From Maylandia zebra (lineage: Eukaryota > Chordata > Actinopteri > Cichliformes > Cichlidae): 64,000 nt of DNA. Position 1 is the first letter of the stretch. Each line of letters begins with the position of its first letter. Shown here one piece after another: positions 34,280 through 47,600 of the stretch. A program made the translations under genes and the position numbers. The notes beneath the pieces are model-generated. The model did not search any database. It worked only from the letters and a program-made list of their open reading frames with translations, and was not told where the DNA came from. The stretch is taken from NCBI RefSeq assembly GCF_041146795.1, contig NC_135176.1, forward strand, positions 13,016,286 through 13,080,285. The letters run 5' to 3'.

Positions 34280-37200
34280 ATGGCAGCTAAAGAGGAACTG
34301 TATGCCAAAGTGACCCCGCGGAGACAGCGCCAGAACCGGCCGAACACCATCAAACATGGGTCCACTCTGGACGTACTGCTGTCCATGGGCTTCCCCAAGA
34401 CCAGGGCGTGAGTATACGCAGCTTCACACACTGCTCACACCATTAAACACTGTAGAGCTGACCATCAGCAGCCTGTCAAAGTTTTCCTTTATCTGCCTTT
34501 CGGCGTCAACATCAGCAGCTGATCAGCAGCATCTCTGCAGCTGGAAGGAGAGGCAGCGAGTCTGCTCAGCTGTGCGTGTTTATTGATACATATTATCGCC
34601 CGTGGGGTCTTCTCAGATGACTCCCGTAAAGAAAAATGCTACAGCAGCTTTACACAGTAGGATTTCGGCTTATCTATTGTGCCATGCGTTACTTTTTTTC
34701 TTTTCTTTCTGCGGTGCTGCAGAAAGTATTTAGTCCAACAATATGAACGCAAGCTACTCAATCTCAGCTAAAAAAGACAGCAACAATGACTTAAGCTCAA
34801 GTGTTGCCTCCCCAGCAAACCAAAGTACCTCAGTGCTGCTGTGCACGCACCTGTCCGTGTGTTGTTAGGTCTTCTTCCCACTGCTAGGGTAATAAAAAAA
34901 TGACAGGAGATGTTTAGTGCTGTCTGAGGCAGTCTTTTTTTTTGCTTTTGTTTTTTTTTTAATGAGAAGCTGACCCCCTGGGCCTCTCCTGGATGTGCCT
35001 CTCAATACTTCTTTTCATTCATCCCTGAGCAAAGAAGTTGCCAGGAAACAAGCAGTACTGGCTTGTGATTGTAGTCTGTGGATTATGTAATTATACTGGA
35101 AAATGACAATGTGTGATCTGCTTACTACTATTGCACCCCCGCCCTCCCCCCCTCAAAAAAAAATCATATAAATAACACATTTTCTTATAAAAAAAATGAG
35201 GGTTAATCAACAGAAGGATGTGTTTATTGAAACCAGGAAAGAAGAGAAGTTTAAAAAATGGATGCGCAGCTTTGTTAGTGAGTAAAGTTATGAACATTTC
35301 TGTCGCTGAGCCTTTTATTTCACTCGAGCCTGTGGGCAAAGGAGCGTTTTATCAAACATGATGTGGTTTGTGTAACCCGACATACTGAAGAGGTGTCAAA
35401 TTTGAAGTTCTGCACAGAGCTCGGTTTTTACATCTCAGCCTCCTCTCGCTGCGCAAACTCCACATAATCACATAATCTGCAATCATAGTGTCTCTCATTG
35501 CTCGCTCTGCCGTTGACTCCCACATTACATATATTTCAGCAGCCTCATCTTCTCACACAAAAGCCTTTCTGTATGTTCAGCCTCTCCCCAGGTATCAAAA
35601 GAAAGCTGAAATTACTGCCACAGCAGACAAAAGTGAATTACCTGAGAGCGCCGCGATTAACGTCGAGCTCTGATGCTTGTTTTGCCGTCTGGATCGTACA
35701 GATAGAAAACTGTCTGACCATTTAGAACAAGGAGTCAGAATTTAGCAGTGACAGTTGGCAGAGTTTTGCAAGTAGGCCGAAAGTGTTGAACAGTCTTTCG
35801 CTTTTGTTTAAGATGCAGCGTCTCCAAAATTAAGCCTTTTTATCGTCTGCAAAACTGGCTGAGGTCATCCCGGCTTTGATCGCTCCAGGCTGAAGCTCTC
35901 ACTCGTTCTGCACAAAGAACCGATGCAGACAGAGCAACCTGTTTGCCAGGGCTCGCTTCTATTATTGATGACAGACTGATACACTTTGATTTGATTGAGG
36001 CTATTACATTCATAATGGAGCAGGATTATTAGGAGCCACTGCCTTCAAGGCTGTCTGGCCTCTCTGGCCTATTTATGATATTAGAAAACAAACATAAAAG
36101 GTGTTTTGTGCAACACTAGAAAGCCTCATGAAGTGTGAGGCTTCTTTTTTACTTATATGACTAGTGATACCAAAATATAACATGACATTTTTATATTTTT
36201 GGAGCCTAATTACATGTGTGACTGCTTGCGGTTCTTTATCCCATTTTATTTTTAGGGAATCAAATATGCACAGGTTTTACTAACCATTTTCTGGTCTTGA
36301 AATAACTGCACACAAAGCTATTTGTTTTTTTCTCTAAGTGGAACATTAAAGACGTAAAAGATGAGGCGATAATGTCGCTCTGTATCTGATCGATGTGTAA
36401 ACAGGCAACTGCTTTCGGACACGCTTGTCACGTCTGCTTTATCAAGCGATAATGCAATACGTCCCAGTGTTGTCTCTGTACCACAGACAGCTTTGCAGTA
36501 ACCCTCTCTAAATGAAATACTCGTGTCAGAAACGGAGAAATCCACGATTAAGACATTTGGGGGCTGTAGTTCGATTCACTTAAAAGTTATCTGTGTTCTG
36601 CAGATGTGTTTCAAACGGTCAGAATCTACTCTGACGACCACGCCAGACACGTTGCTGTAAAATATCAAAAATAAACATCTGCTTATTAGGTTTTGTTGTC
36701 AGCTTCTCTCCCAGTTGGTATTGTGAGAGGGAGAGGTACTAATAGGAAAATCAGTTATCAGTCATGGCTCAAGCGAACAGCAGCTTCATTGTGCTAGAGT
36801 TCTTTTTTTTTTTCAGGGAGTAGGGAGCATGAATCATGTACACACACGCATACACGAACACGGAGAATTGGGCTTTCTGTTTTAATTGGGCAGCGAGGGG
36901 TCTGCTGAGTCATCCAGGAACTGGCTTGTGTAATCAGATAGGACATGGACGGACAGTGGTCTCTCTTTCTCTGCGATAATGGTGTCAGATGGTTGGAAGA
37001 CGGTTGGAAAACTGAGCCTTACAACACAGACTTGCCATAATAAAAGACCGAGGACATGATATAGAGTTAAGCTCCTTTTATTTGGATACTTTTTCTTTTC
37101 TAGAAAATAAAAATGGCAAATATAATTTTATTTTAAATAAAATCTATGCCATAGTGAGCAATGTAAAGGGGCTGGACCTCTACTGAAGACAACTGGTGTA

Positions 37201-40200
37201 TGATCACAGCATCTTTTCTATGGTAAAGAAAAGTGCTGAAACTCTCCATTATGTAGGCTCATCATTAACTAATCCCTCTGCAAAGAGAAGACTTCAAGAG
37301 AGAAAAACGTAGAGATTTCAAGGCGCAAAACACTCATCAGCCTCAAGAACAGAAAGGTCATTACAGAGCCGAAAATGGCCAAGCCGATCACTTGACTGAC
37401 TTGGCCAGTCGAGCATGCATTCCACGTACTGAATGCAAAAATGAAGGCAGAAGTACAAATAAAGAACAGCTACACACAGCTGCAGCAAAGGCCTGCAAAG
37501 CATGACAAAGAAAGAATCTTTGGTGAGGTCCACAGACTCCAGACATCGTGCAAAGGATCCTCAACAAGATCTTAAACTGAGTCTTTTTACATTATAGTGT
37601 GGGGGGAGGAAGTGCGTGCAAAAATAGCTGTAAATGCAATATCTTTGTTAACCACGTCAACACCTTAAGGGTAAACAAATTCTGCACATGAAACAGAAAT
37701 TTGTGTCCAAAAATATGGAGCAACTGTGAGTATCGGGCTAGAACTACCGTTTTGTTTTTGAAGCTACAACGAGCCATCTTCTGGACTTTTGGTGATCTTT
37801 TGTTGTGATGTTATATCCAAGCTTCTGGCCACTTCCAGATATGGTCTGTATAATTACAGATATTTTGTAAACAATATGTTCTGGGAAATTCCTTGATAAA
37901 ACATTTGCTTGCATTACTGCCACCGTAGTTAAATATTAACTTTTGCCATGAGTTTATATCCCCAGTATTCTCCGGCCTGCTATACTTTATCAGTAAGGCA
38001 GTTGCTCTGTCTTCCTTCCTCTGTCCTGACTTGGATCCTGACTTTTCTCTGACCTCCAATTATCAATAAGTGTGTAACGTCAGAGCAGTGTATTACCTGA
38101 GGCTAAATTTGACATAACTATGGTATCGGCTGACTGTAGGTACCTGTGCCGATGGCAGATTTAGGCGCAGTTTTACAGCTCGTGAGAAAGTCAAGAGAGG
38201 AATTAAGCTCTTGATTTAAACAAATGATGAACTATGTTAAGAGAAACTACGAGAAACAGACAGCGTGTCTGCGGCTTCTTCATGTCAGCCATGCATGAAG
38301 CACAGACCTGCCTTGAAGCAGCTGTAAGAAAAAAAATGTGACTGAAATAGAAACAAATTAGGATATGAGCCAGCATACTAATTCGTTAAAATGCCTTACC
38401 TCAGTGTTTATTGTGGCAGTTTGGAGCAACTGAAGCGTGAAGCTGATGACCACAATGCAGCAGAACAAGAACCGCAGGAACAAAGAGCAAAGCGGGGAAT
38501 TAAAAGAGTAAATAAAATATTTAGACACCCTTTTGCTCACTTTTACTTTCATGCTAACAGGATGTAGACAAACTAGAAGCGGTGAAGGCTTTTGTAATGA
38601 ATTATGCAGCATGACCACTTCTCAGTCAGAAGGTCTGTGCTTCATCCCAAAAGTCACATAAACTCTCGTGCATCCAGGATTGTCACACAGAATCCAAAAT
38701 CTGAAATAAAAATATATGTTATGGGGTAATCAGGTGATCAGGTTTTAATAAGTGGCGTATTAGAAAATATAACATCATAACTAAACACAAGTTCTAAGAA
38801 AATTGCTGCTTTTGAAAGGCTGGGTCTGTCTAATATCTGGCAGTTTAGCATAATAAATGCCATAAATGTGCCCTTCATTTGTTTATTTGGCCTAAATCTG
38901 GTGTTGATTGTGAAATAGAATGCAGCCCTTCTGAGCTCCAGTATAAACCCTGACAAATGCTGACCAAAAGCCTCTGTTTTGTATTCCTTAACACGTGCAA
39001 TTATCTTCAGGCACTGCCATGTCTGTTGGTTTCCGACAGTGTGTCTAAAGTGAAGAGGGCGATGGCACTGCGGTTGCTGCGCTCTAACGTATCTATGCTC
39101 AGATAGCATAATATGTGGTAAATTTGTCGTTTCTGTCTTTGTTTCTGTTCTTTCTGTCTGTAAAGGCTTTTGTTTGTTTAAGAGGAAGTCGGTGTGGGAC
39201 AATGTTCTCTTGCCTGCATCGGTTTCATAACTCCCGCCTCAACCATAGCAGCTACATGCATTAACTTTACTCCCGTGTAACACGCACCAAAGGCATCAAT
39301 GAGGAACCGTTTAAGTTTAACTGAGGAAATCTTACAGCAGTCACTCAGTGTAGCTCACGAGTACATCAGACGTGTTAGTGGCTGCTTGCAGTAACAAACT
39401 CTGAGCTTGCATTGCAGACGGCCAAGAGGAAGTCGCCCATTTCCGGAAGTGGCTTGTGACCTTTAGAGTGTGCTCGTTTGAGGGTTGAAGGGTGGCTGAC
39501 GCAGGGGATTCGCACGTCTCTTCTGCATTGTAAAAGCCTTTTATACCTCTTGAGTTGCTGTACTTTTTTTCTCAGTAGACAAATGCAAAACTTTAGGAAA
39601 TGTAAACAGTTAAAAACTCTATTTAGATTAAGCTTGTATTTGTTAACCTGTCGACAGGCCAATTTTAATCTGACCTTTGAGACCTGGAAACAAAATTTTC
39701 AGGTGTAATTTAACCCCAAAAAACCCCCAAACTAGAATAAAGATCCTGATTTTAGCTTTCAGAAAGCATCCATGTGCGTGCCAACTGCAACTCTTGAACA
39801 TTTGCTGTTTTGCTTTGCTTTGCATGACACATCCGCGGACTTTTGATGAATGCTGTGCTATGCGTCACAATTTTGGCACCGAGCCTCACATATTCTTAGT
39901 GAAACATTTGCCCTGTGCACTCATTTCACTGACGTCACGGGGCACTAAAAATAGCATGCTAAAACAGCACACTTTGTTTTAGTTGTTTTAGAAGCATTTC
40001 TGATCAATTGCTCAAACGGCAAAGCTCGGCGAGCGACTAAACATTAACTTTAGTAACACAAACGGCTCACAGTTCATTAACTGGTGTCAATCTCTGACTT
40101 TCTCCGTCAGATCTTGTGGATTTGATGTGTCGATTGTGTGGAAATAATGAGGAGTAGAGGCCCATGTCACGGGCCGTACACTGCTTGCTTTGTACGGCAA

Positions 40201-43200
40201 GCAGTGTACGGTTAGAGGGGTGATACTGAAATGTTGCTTTGATAGCTCTAAAGAAAGCTCTGAATGTACAACACCAAGAGATCAAAGTATATATATTTAT
40301 GTATTCTCTAAATTTATTTCTTAATTTTTTTCAGTATTGAGTTTTTGTTTTAATTCAGTTTAGTTTCACTTAGTTTCCTTATTGCACTTCAGTTTTTATT
40401 ATTTGAAAAAGCTAGTTTTTGTTTAGTTTTCAATATTTTTAGTTTTTGTGTTTGTCTTTTTAATTACTTAAATATTGAGAGTATTTGTAAGGGGCAAGAT
40501 TTAGGAAAATCCGAATTGGTATTTTAATAAACTGCTCAAAAAAATCATCAGATCTCAGTGGGAAAGTGATCATGCTGGATATCTATACTGATATGAACTA
40601 CGTAATGTTTTAGGAACACGTTTGATGGAAACGAAAATGATCAACTTAGAGAGGACTGAATTCAAAGACGCCCTGAAAAAAAAGTGAGGTTAGGCGGGTT
40701 AGGGGCGACCGTGGTTCAGGGGGTTGGGAAGCTCATCTTGTAACCGGTTCAATCACCAGCTCTCTCTGTCTTGGTCGTTGTGTCCTTGGGCAAGACCCTT
40801 CACCTGCCACCTACTGGTGTTGGCCAGAGGGGCCGATGGCGCGATATGGCAGCCTCGCTTCTGTCAGTCTGTCCCAGGGCAGCTGTGGCTACAACTGTAG
40901 CTGCCTCCACCAGTGTGTGAATGTGAGAGTGAATGAATAGTGGAATTGTAAAGCGCTTTGAGGGTCTCGAAAAGTGCTGTATAAATGCAATCTATTATTA
41001 TTATTATTATTATTATTTTGCTGAAATGTAATTGCTGCAATTCAAAACCTAATGGCTGCCACGGTGCCGTTGCCTAGCCTGTAGAGGTCTGTGACCCACC
41101 ACCAAACCAGTCATGTGATGTTAGAGGCAGTATAATTTTCTACATGGCTTTTCCAGATCCTGTACATGTGCTCAGGGTGAACCTGCTCTCATCTTTGAAA
41201 AGCACAGGGTGCAAGTGGACCTGCCAATCCTGGCATTTCATGACAAACGCCAGTTGGACTCCACGGTGCTGGGCAGTGAGGACAGGGCCCGCTAGAGGAC
41301 GCTGAGTCCTCGGGCCACCCTCATGAAGTCTGTTTCTGATTGTATGGTCAGATACATTCACACTAGCGGTTCCTAGCAGATTGCTGCGGTCACCTCTAGT
41401 TTGCAAACACAAACACTACAAACACTCACAAGCTGAGATGCCGTAAAACTAAAGAAAGTGTCATTAAAACTTGAAATATCATTTATCATATATAACCTGG
41501 CTTCTACACAATATATTATGTTGAGAACCAGTTAGCTACCAATATATCTTTATGTCATGTTATAATGTCATCATGTTGCCTAACAACTGCCTAGCAATGG
41601 CTTAAAATATTTATTTGTTGCGGTTATGCACCTACAGCACCTTATAAAAGCATCATATTGTTTTCATTTCAAGCCATTTCAACAGAACAAACAGGCCAAA
41701 CAACACTGATGCACGGGCATCTACTAGTAGATTAAACAGACAAGATAAAACAAATTAGCTGTAGAGGTGTTAGCAGGCAAATGTCTAAACATTAGTGTGC
41801 TTACAACTTTGCGCTGCTTCCACTTTTTGTGCAAAGCAAATTGACCTCAAAGATGTGGCTAGTTTAATAGTGGGATTTTCAAACTTTTCAGGGTCAGAGA
41901 TGAATCTCTTGATAGAAAATTTTGCAAGGACCTTTTTATAATCCTACCACAGATAGCTGGCTTAGTGTCACTAACTCTAAGGAAACAAAATGCCATAAAG
42001 CATCTCTTTCAACATATACAATAAACCTACATAATGGAAATGTTAAGTCGGTGAGCATTATTGCTTTGTTGGCATGAATGCATCAGCCTTGTTGTGTATA
42101 AGGATACTTGTAGGCAATGTATCGTGAACTATAATGATGAATCAGCTGTTCCGGCCTCATGTCTGGCGTGGGCTTACCACCCATTTGCATAGTCTGCTAG
42201 ATTGGCCGAAGGGGAGCCCCTTTCCTCTCCTGATGGGGGCTTTCCTCAGGCTGCAGTCTGGTTTTAGCAGCATCAGTCCTCTCAGCCCTGTGGCTGTAAT
42301 AAGTGGCAAAAACTGTGTGGCTTGTAAACAGGAAATGTTCATTTGCCTATTGAGTGAAGTCAGGAGGGGGCCCCTGGGAGCATTTAACACATTTGTGTGT
42401 GTCCTAAGATGTGTTGATATGCTTCTTTTTTTAACTTCTGTTCTTCATTTGTGGTTTGCTACTTCTTTGGAAATTTATGTAGCTAACCTGCATGGAAAAA
42501 TATCCAGTTCAGCTGTAATAAATAGTCCGCTGTATGTTTACACGTGTGAAAAACCAGAAACACTGCTGTTTTAACATGCAACACAACACTTTATCTGAAG
42601 TGGGCTTAAATGTGGAAACAGGAACTAAACACAGTTGCCATGTGTGGCTGCCATGAAAAGCTGTTTTCTGTGTTGCGTGCAGCCGTGGTGCATGTGCAAA
42701 TTAAGTTAAAGCTCCATTCAATAATAGTCACTTTCTCTTATACTTCGGCGTGACAGAAACTATTACTAATCCAGAGTGCGTTCACTAACAAATATATATA
42801 CTGGAACGACATAGAAAAACCATTTGAAACATGGAATTAATTCATGGTAAAAGAAAACGCATCGACCACTATAGTCAAAAAGTCTTTGCCTTTTTTGGCA
42901 TTTAACATTTTTAGTAAGTGAAGGCTGGAATAACTGGTTCAACTATTTTGTTTTCTGTACTTATGGCAGTGTTGTCTTTATTTATCATTCTACTCTAAAG
43001 TGGTTAAGGTGCGTATATTTATTTTTAATGAAAAAAATAGACAATATTCTGTCTGTCAAGACTCTACATCTTGTCCTCACTTGGTCTTAAAATTAGTTAA
43101 ATGTAACCATTATATTATTTATTTAACTTATAGATTCGCCTTTAGCACCAATCCAGTCGTTAAGTCTGACGTCACTCGCCATGTCTGGGCCTAAACTCCG

Positions 43201-46200
43201 CTGCAGGTCCATATATCAAACGATCACTATGGCATTACTGAGAGTTGAAAAACTGTCTAAAGTCTTTCATCTTTAATAAAATGATCAGCGTTCTGCTCTC
43301 CCAGGTGAGTTTAACATCTAGGCATCCATGAAAACGGAATTTATGACATTCAACGGAGTTAGAAGTTAGAAGCTAGCGAGCTAACTCCCTGCTATCTAAA
43401 TACAATATAGCATGTCCTGACTACCGGGTTTTGGAAACAAATTAAAATGATCACTTCCAACATAAATGAAGACAGAAAACTAAACAGCAGTGACGTTTGT
43501 AGGGTTACTGAAGTTTGGCTAGCTGGTATATAATGATGTGCTACGTGACCGCTAGCGACACAGCTATTTTAGGCCGGGAAATAGGATTCATCATGTCATC
43601 ACTTAACGACCGGATAACTGTATGACTGTCTCAGTCTCTCACATTGTTGTGGAGGATGTTTGACCCACTCTTCTTTCCAGCGTCGCTTTAGTTCAGCTGA
43701 CTCTGTAACATTTTGCCATACAGACGACTTCGTGGTCGACTCAACGGCTGCGAGGTGCTAAGGTCCTTTTACTGAAAAACAAGCTGAAATCATCACACCT
43801 ACACCACTGTGCTTGACAACCAGTATGAGGTGTTTGTCCTTATTAGAAAACCTTCGAAATGTACTCTCTTTTTACCAAGACTGCATCCAAATATCTACAC
43901 TGATATGATCTACATGGGTTGTGCGACGCCTAGTTCTTGTTATCAGTCATAACCACTCTGTAAAGTAGGCACTCGTCTGAGGTTAGATTATGAAATGCAG
44001 ACAGGCATGTAGGAATTTGCGGTGGCGAAAGTATACATGACACCTTTAAGCATGTCTGTTGGTGTACTACGACTTCCTTGTGGTCCCGCATGTCAGTCAA
44101 AATCAGACCATGAAAGTAAGGCTTTAAAAAAGTTAAAGATATTTCTGAAAACGGCCTCACCACAGCTTGGAAATGATTGCAAGAAATACCAAGAACAACG
44201 CATACTTAAATCAGCTCATTTCTTTTTCCAAAACTATTAGAAATGTGGGAAAGTTTAATAAAGAAGGCACCAAATTTGAAAGTGGGGTTTTGAAAAAAGT
44301 ATTGCTACATTTATAATTTAGTATGAGGATATTTCATTTTCAAAATGTGGAGCAGTTGATTATAATATTCCAATATGAGCGTTAAAAATTGTGGAAAGAT
44401 TACCTTCTTTATTAAACTTCTGGCGAAGGAATACATCACATGCATGTGATTTCTTGCTTAATCAGTATCTTAATATAAAGATATTCTTTTCTAAGGGAAC
44501 GATGCATGGAAGAGCTCATCGTGAGAACATTACACTTACAAGTTCCACCAGAGGAGTCACACTAGAGGTTTGAGTGTGAATACTCTGGCCACCTGTATAA
44601 CGATTCCAAAGTGAGCCATCAAGCACAATCATGAAGAAAAATGGTAGCAAAAAAAAAAAAAAACACAGCACAAACCACAGTGAAACATGCTGCAACGAAG
44701 CAAGCCTGGTGGTATTTAGCACGGCTTCCTCACAGGAAGAGGCTCCTCTGTTTCTCCAGGCATGAAAAAACCTGCTCGGTTACTGTTACCTACTTCAGTC
44801 GAGGACACTCTCACAAAAGACATTCGGAAATCTCAAGAATTTTATTTATGGATTTAATAAAGGAGGAAAAATCGACAAGTTTCAGGCAGACATATTTCTG
44901 AATCGGCTGTTAGCTGAAACGTCTGATTTGATCAAACGTGTCAGCATCGATGTTTTTACTTTGAAGTGTTGCCAGAGTCGGTAATGATGTCCTTTTCACG
45001 TGGACTGATCCACGAAAAGCTTAAGCTTAAACTCCAATCTTGTGCGTTACATTTTCAAAATACACACATACAAAAAAATCTTTTGTTTAAAACATTGCCC
45101 TTTTTAAAAATCTGTGCCACACAGATGAATAAAAAACGGCAACACCATCCTGCTTGATGTTGTGTTATTGTTTATACATGGATCGGGGGTTCTTCTCCTT
45201 TGAAAAGCTTTAAAAAAAAAGGAAGATTAAATTCAAGTGCCATTGCATCAGTTTGCTCTGTGACTCCGCACTAAGAGCATTACTATTATTTAATATCGCA
45301 AGGGTTCACTCTCATAAAATACCAAGGAGATAAGAAGCAAGAATCCAATGTTCCAGCCTGGATTGGATTTTGTGACGTCTCAGTCACATCTGCATGTAAT
45401 CCCATCATGCCTTCTGAGAGAAAATCCCCTTCTTTTCCTCCTCCACACAGAACCAGGTGGAATCTTTTGAAAAGGACAACTGACTCTCTTTCTTAAAACC
45501 TCCTCCTTACAGTGGTGGTGTAGTGCTAAAATAGCATAAATAATAGATTAACCATAGACTAACCAAATTTTTTGACTCTCACTGTAGCTGATATATAACT
45601 CAAGTCTTTATGTAGATCTGTGTGAGCCATCTGTTAGGATCCTGTAGGCTTGACGCTCTCAGCGTGCACGCTGTGCTCTTTCAGTGCGCACTGCCCCAGG
45701 GTTGGGGGATTTTGCCGTATCTAGGACCCTCTCACTGGGACAAATTTAAAAATAGCTCATTGAGTTCGAACATCAGGGCGGCACAATGAACTCTGTCCGC
45801 ATCACGCTATAAATTCAGTCAAATGGTGACCATACAATGATGCAGAATACGACCCCTTGTTCAGTTTTATGGCTCATTAGAACTGCCATTAAGAGTACCA
45901 ACAAGCAAAGCTCTCTTATGTGAGAATAGAGATATCATTTAGAAAAATGTGACATTATTTTGAAGGTTTTGCTTTTAGGGTTATCTGTTGCAATGAATGA
46001 GAGCTAAACAGACTCAGAGTTCTGCTTTATTTTCAAGCACCCTACAAAGCTCAAAGGAGATGGAGTTGGGTGGCTTGTAGCTGAGCTTTAAAGCTTAAAT
46101 GCTACAAAGCAACGTGCAGTTACTTAACATGAATTCCCTGTTGTTTAAACATGAAACTGTCTACTTCCTTTCTTTACTCGTTTATCAGGAATCCAGCTCT

Positions 46201-47534
46201 TACAGGCTGTAATACCAAGCATAAGATATATTCGACAAAACAGCAAAGTTTATGCTACAGTGCACCAAAGATTTGCAGTGCGTGTATGCTCTGAACCTTC
46301 TAAATTACCGTCTCTTGCAGATATAATCTGTGTTAGTCCTCTAAGAGCTGAAGAAACCTCCTTGAATCAGCAAATCCCTTCAGAGGCAGCCTGCGATAAC
46401 AGAGCTTTTATAAAAAGATGCTAATTAGATTTTGAACACTCGAGAGTAATCATTCAATCAGCTCTCTGTTTCAGGAAAAAAAGAAAGAAATTAGAGTATA
46501 AAATGACACAGATAAATCTTGTGGTAGGAACTGTTCATTTTATATCATTTTAGAACCAAAGGCGTTATTTTATCTGTCATTTATAGCAGATCTTGGTATC
46601 GTGACACAGGGGTTTTGTTGGCCTACATTTTTAAGCAATGAGACGAGTGATTTGAATGTGTTGTTACCGTACTCGAGTGTGCTCGGCTTCAAGTTCGACC
46701 TCAGTTAACACTAACACAGGGAGATGCATCTCCCTGTAGGTGGCCACACCTAACTGATGATAGAACCAGACTGTCCTAGTGCATTCTTAGTTCTTAGCAA
46801 AGAAGCTAGCTGCTTCAAGTCAGAGTGTTTCATGAACCTCTGGTATGAATAATGAAAGAATCATTGTGTGCTTTCTGTCTTTTTACTGGTCTCTCTGGAT
46901 GTTTGTTCTTTGTTCACAGTCACACGGAGACGCAGCAGTCTCTTCCTAATAAATACAGTCCGGAAGAGAAAGTATTGATTTGTGTGGCTGTGCTTTGATC
47001 TCCCCCTCTTGCTTTCTCTTCCTGTTTTGCAGCCTAAAAGCTCTGGTTTCGACAGGAGGGAAAAACGTCCAGGCGGCTTGTGACTGGTGAGAGCAACACA
47101 TGCGCACACTCATATTTACGCTCCCTGTTGTTATTGCTTAACAGGAAATCAAATGGATATTCTTGACATGGCAAAAATATACTGACCTAATGTAACATTT
47201 TATTGACACATCAGATTGCATTTACAACCATCGCTGCCCTCTGCTGGACATTAGCTGCTCCTTCCTTTTTATCTTCCATTATCACAGCTTTTTTTTCTCC
47301 CTCTTTCCACTTGACGTGATCTTGGTCACTCCAGGCTCTTTTCCCATGTCGATGACCCCTTCCTGGATGACCCTCTACCCAGAGAGTATGTGTTATATCT
47401 GCGACCAAGTGGGCCACTGCTCCAGCAGCTCACGCACTTCTGGAAGCAGTCCCGCCTGTCTTGTGGCAAGAACAAGGCACACAACATCTTTCCCCACATT
47501 ACCCTCTGCCAGTTCTTCATGGTCAGTCTCAACT

Positions 47535-47600
<66 letters not shown>

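Larger units (their letters stand above)
34408..47032 (+). other. ubash3b: Intron 1 of UBASH3B
   Basis: A 12.6-kb intron separating the first UBA exon from the second. It contains three Tc1-like remnants (37175-37730, 40532-41465 and 43618-43830), a SINE, several short perfect palindromes and AT-rich unique sequence. A 146-codon open frame at 42134-42574 has no splice support or domain. No nested gene was recognised. Confidence 0.85.

Noticed and set aside
42134-42574. 146-codon open frame in UBASH3B intron 1
   Set aside because: No recognisable family and no splice sites linking it to other exons; chance or conserved non-coding DNA is more likely.
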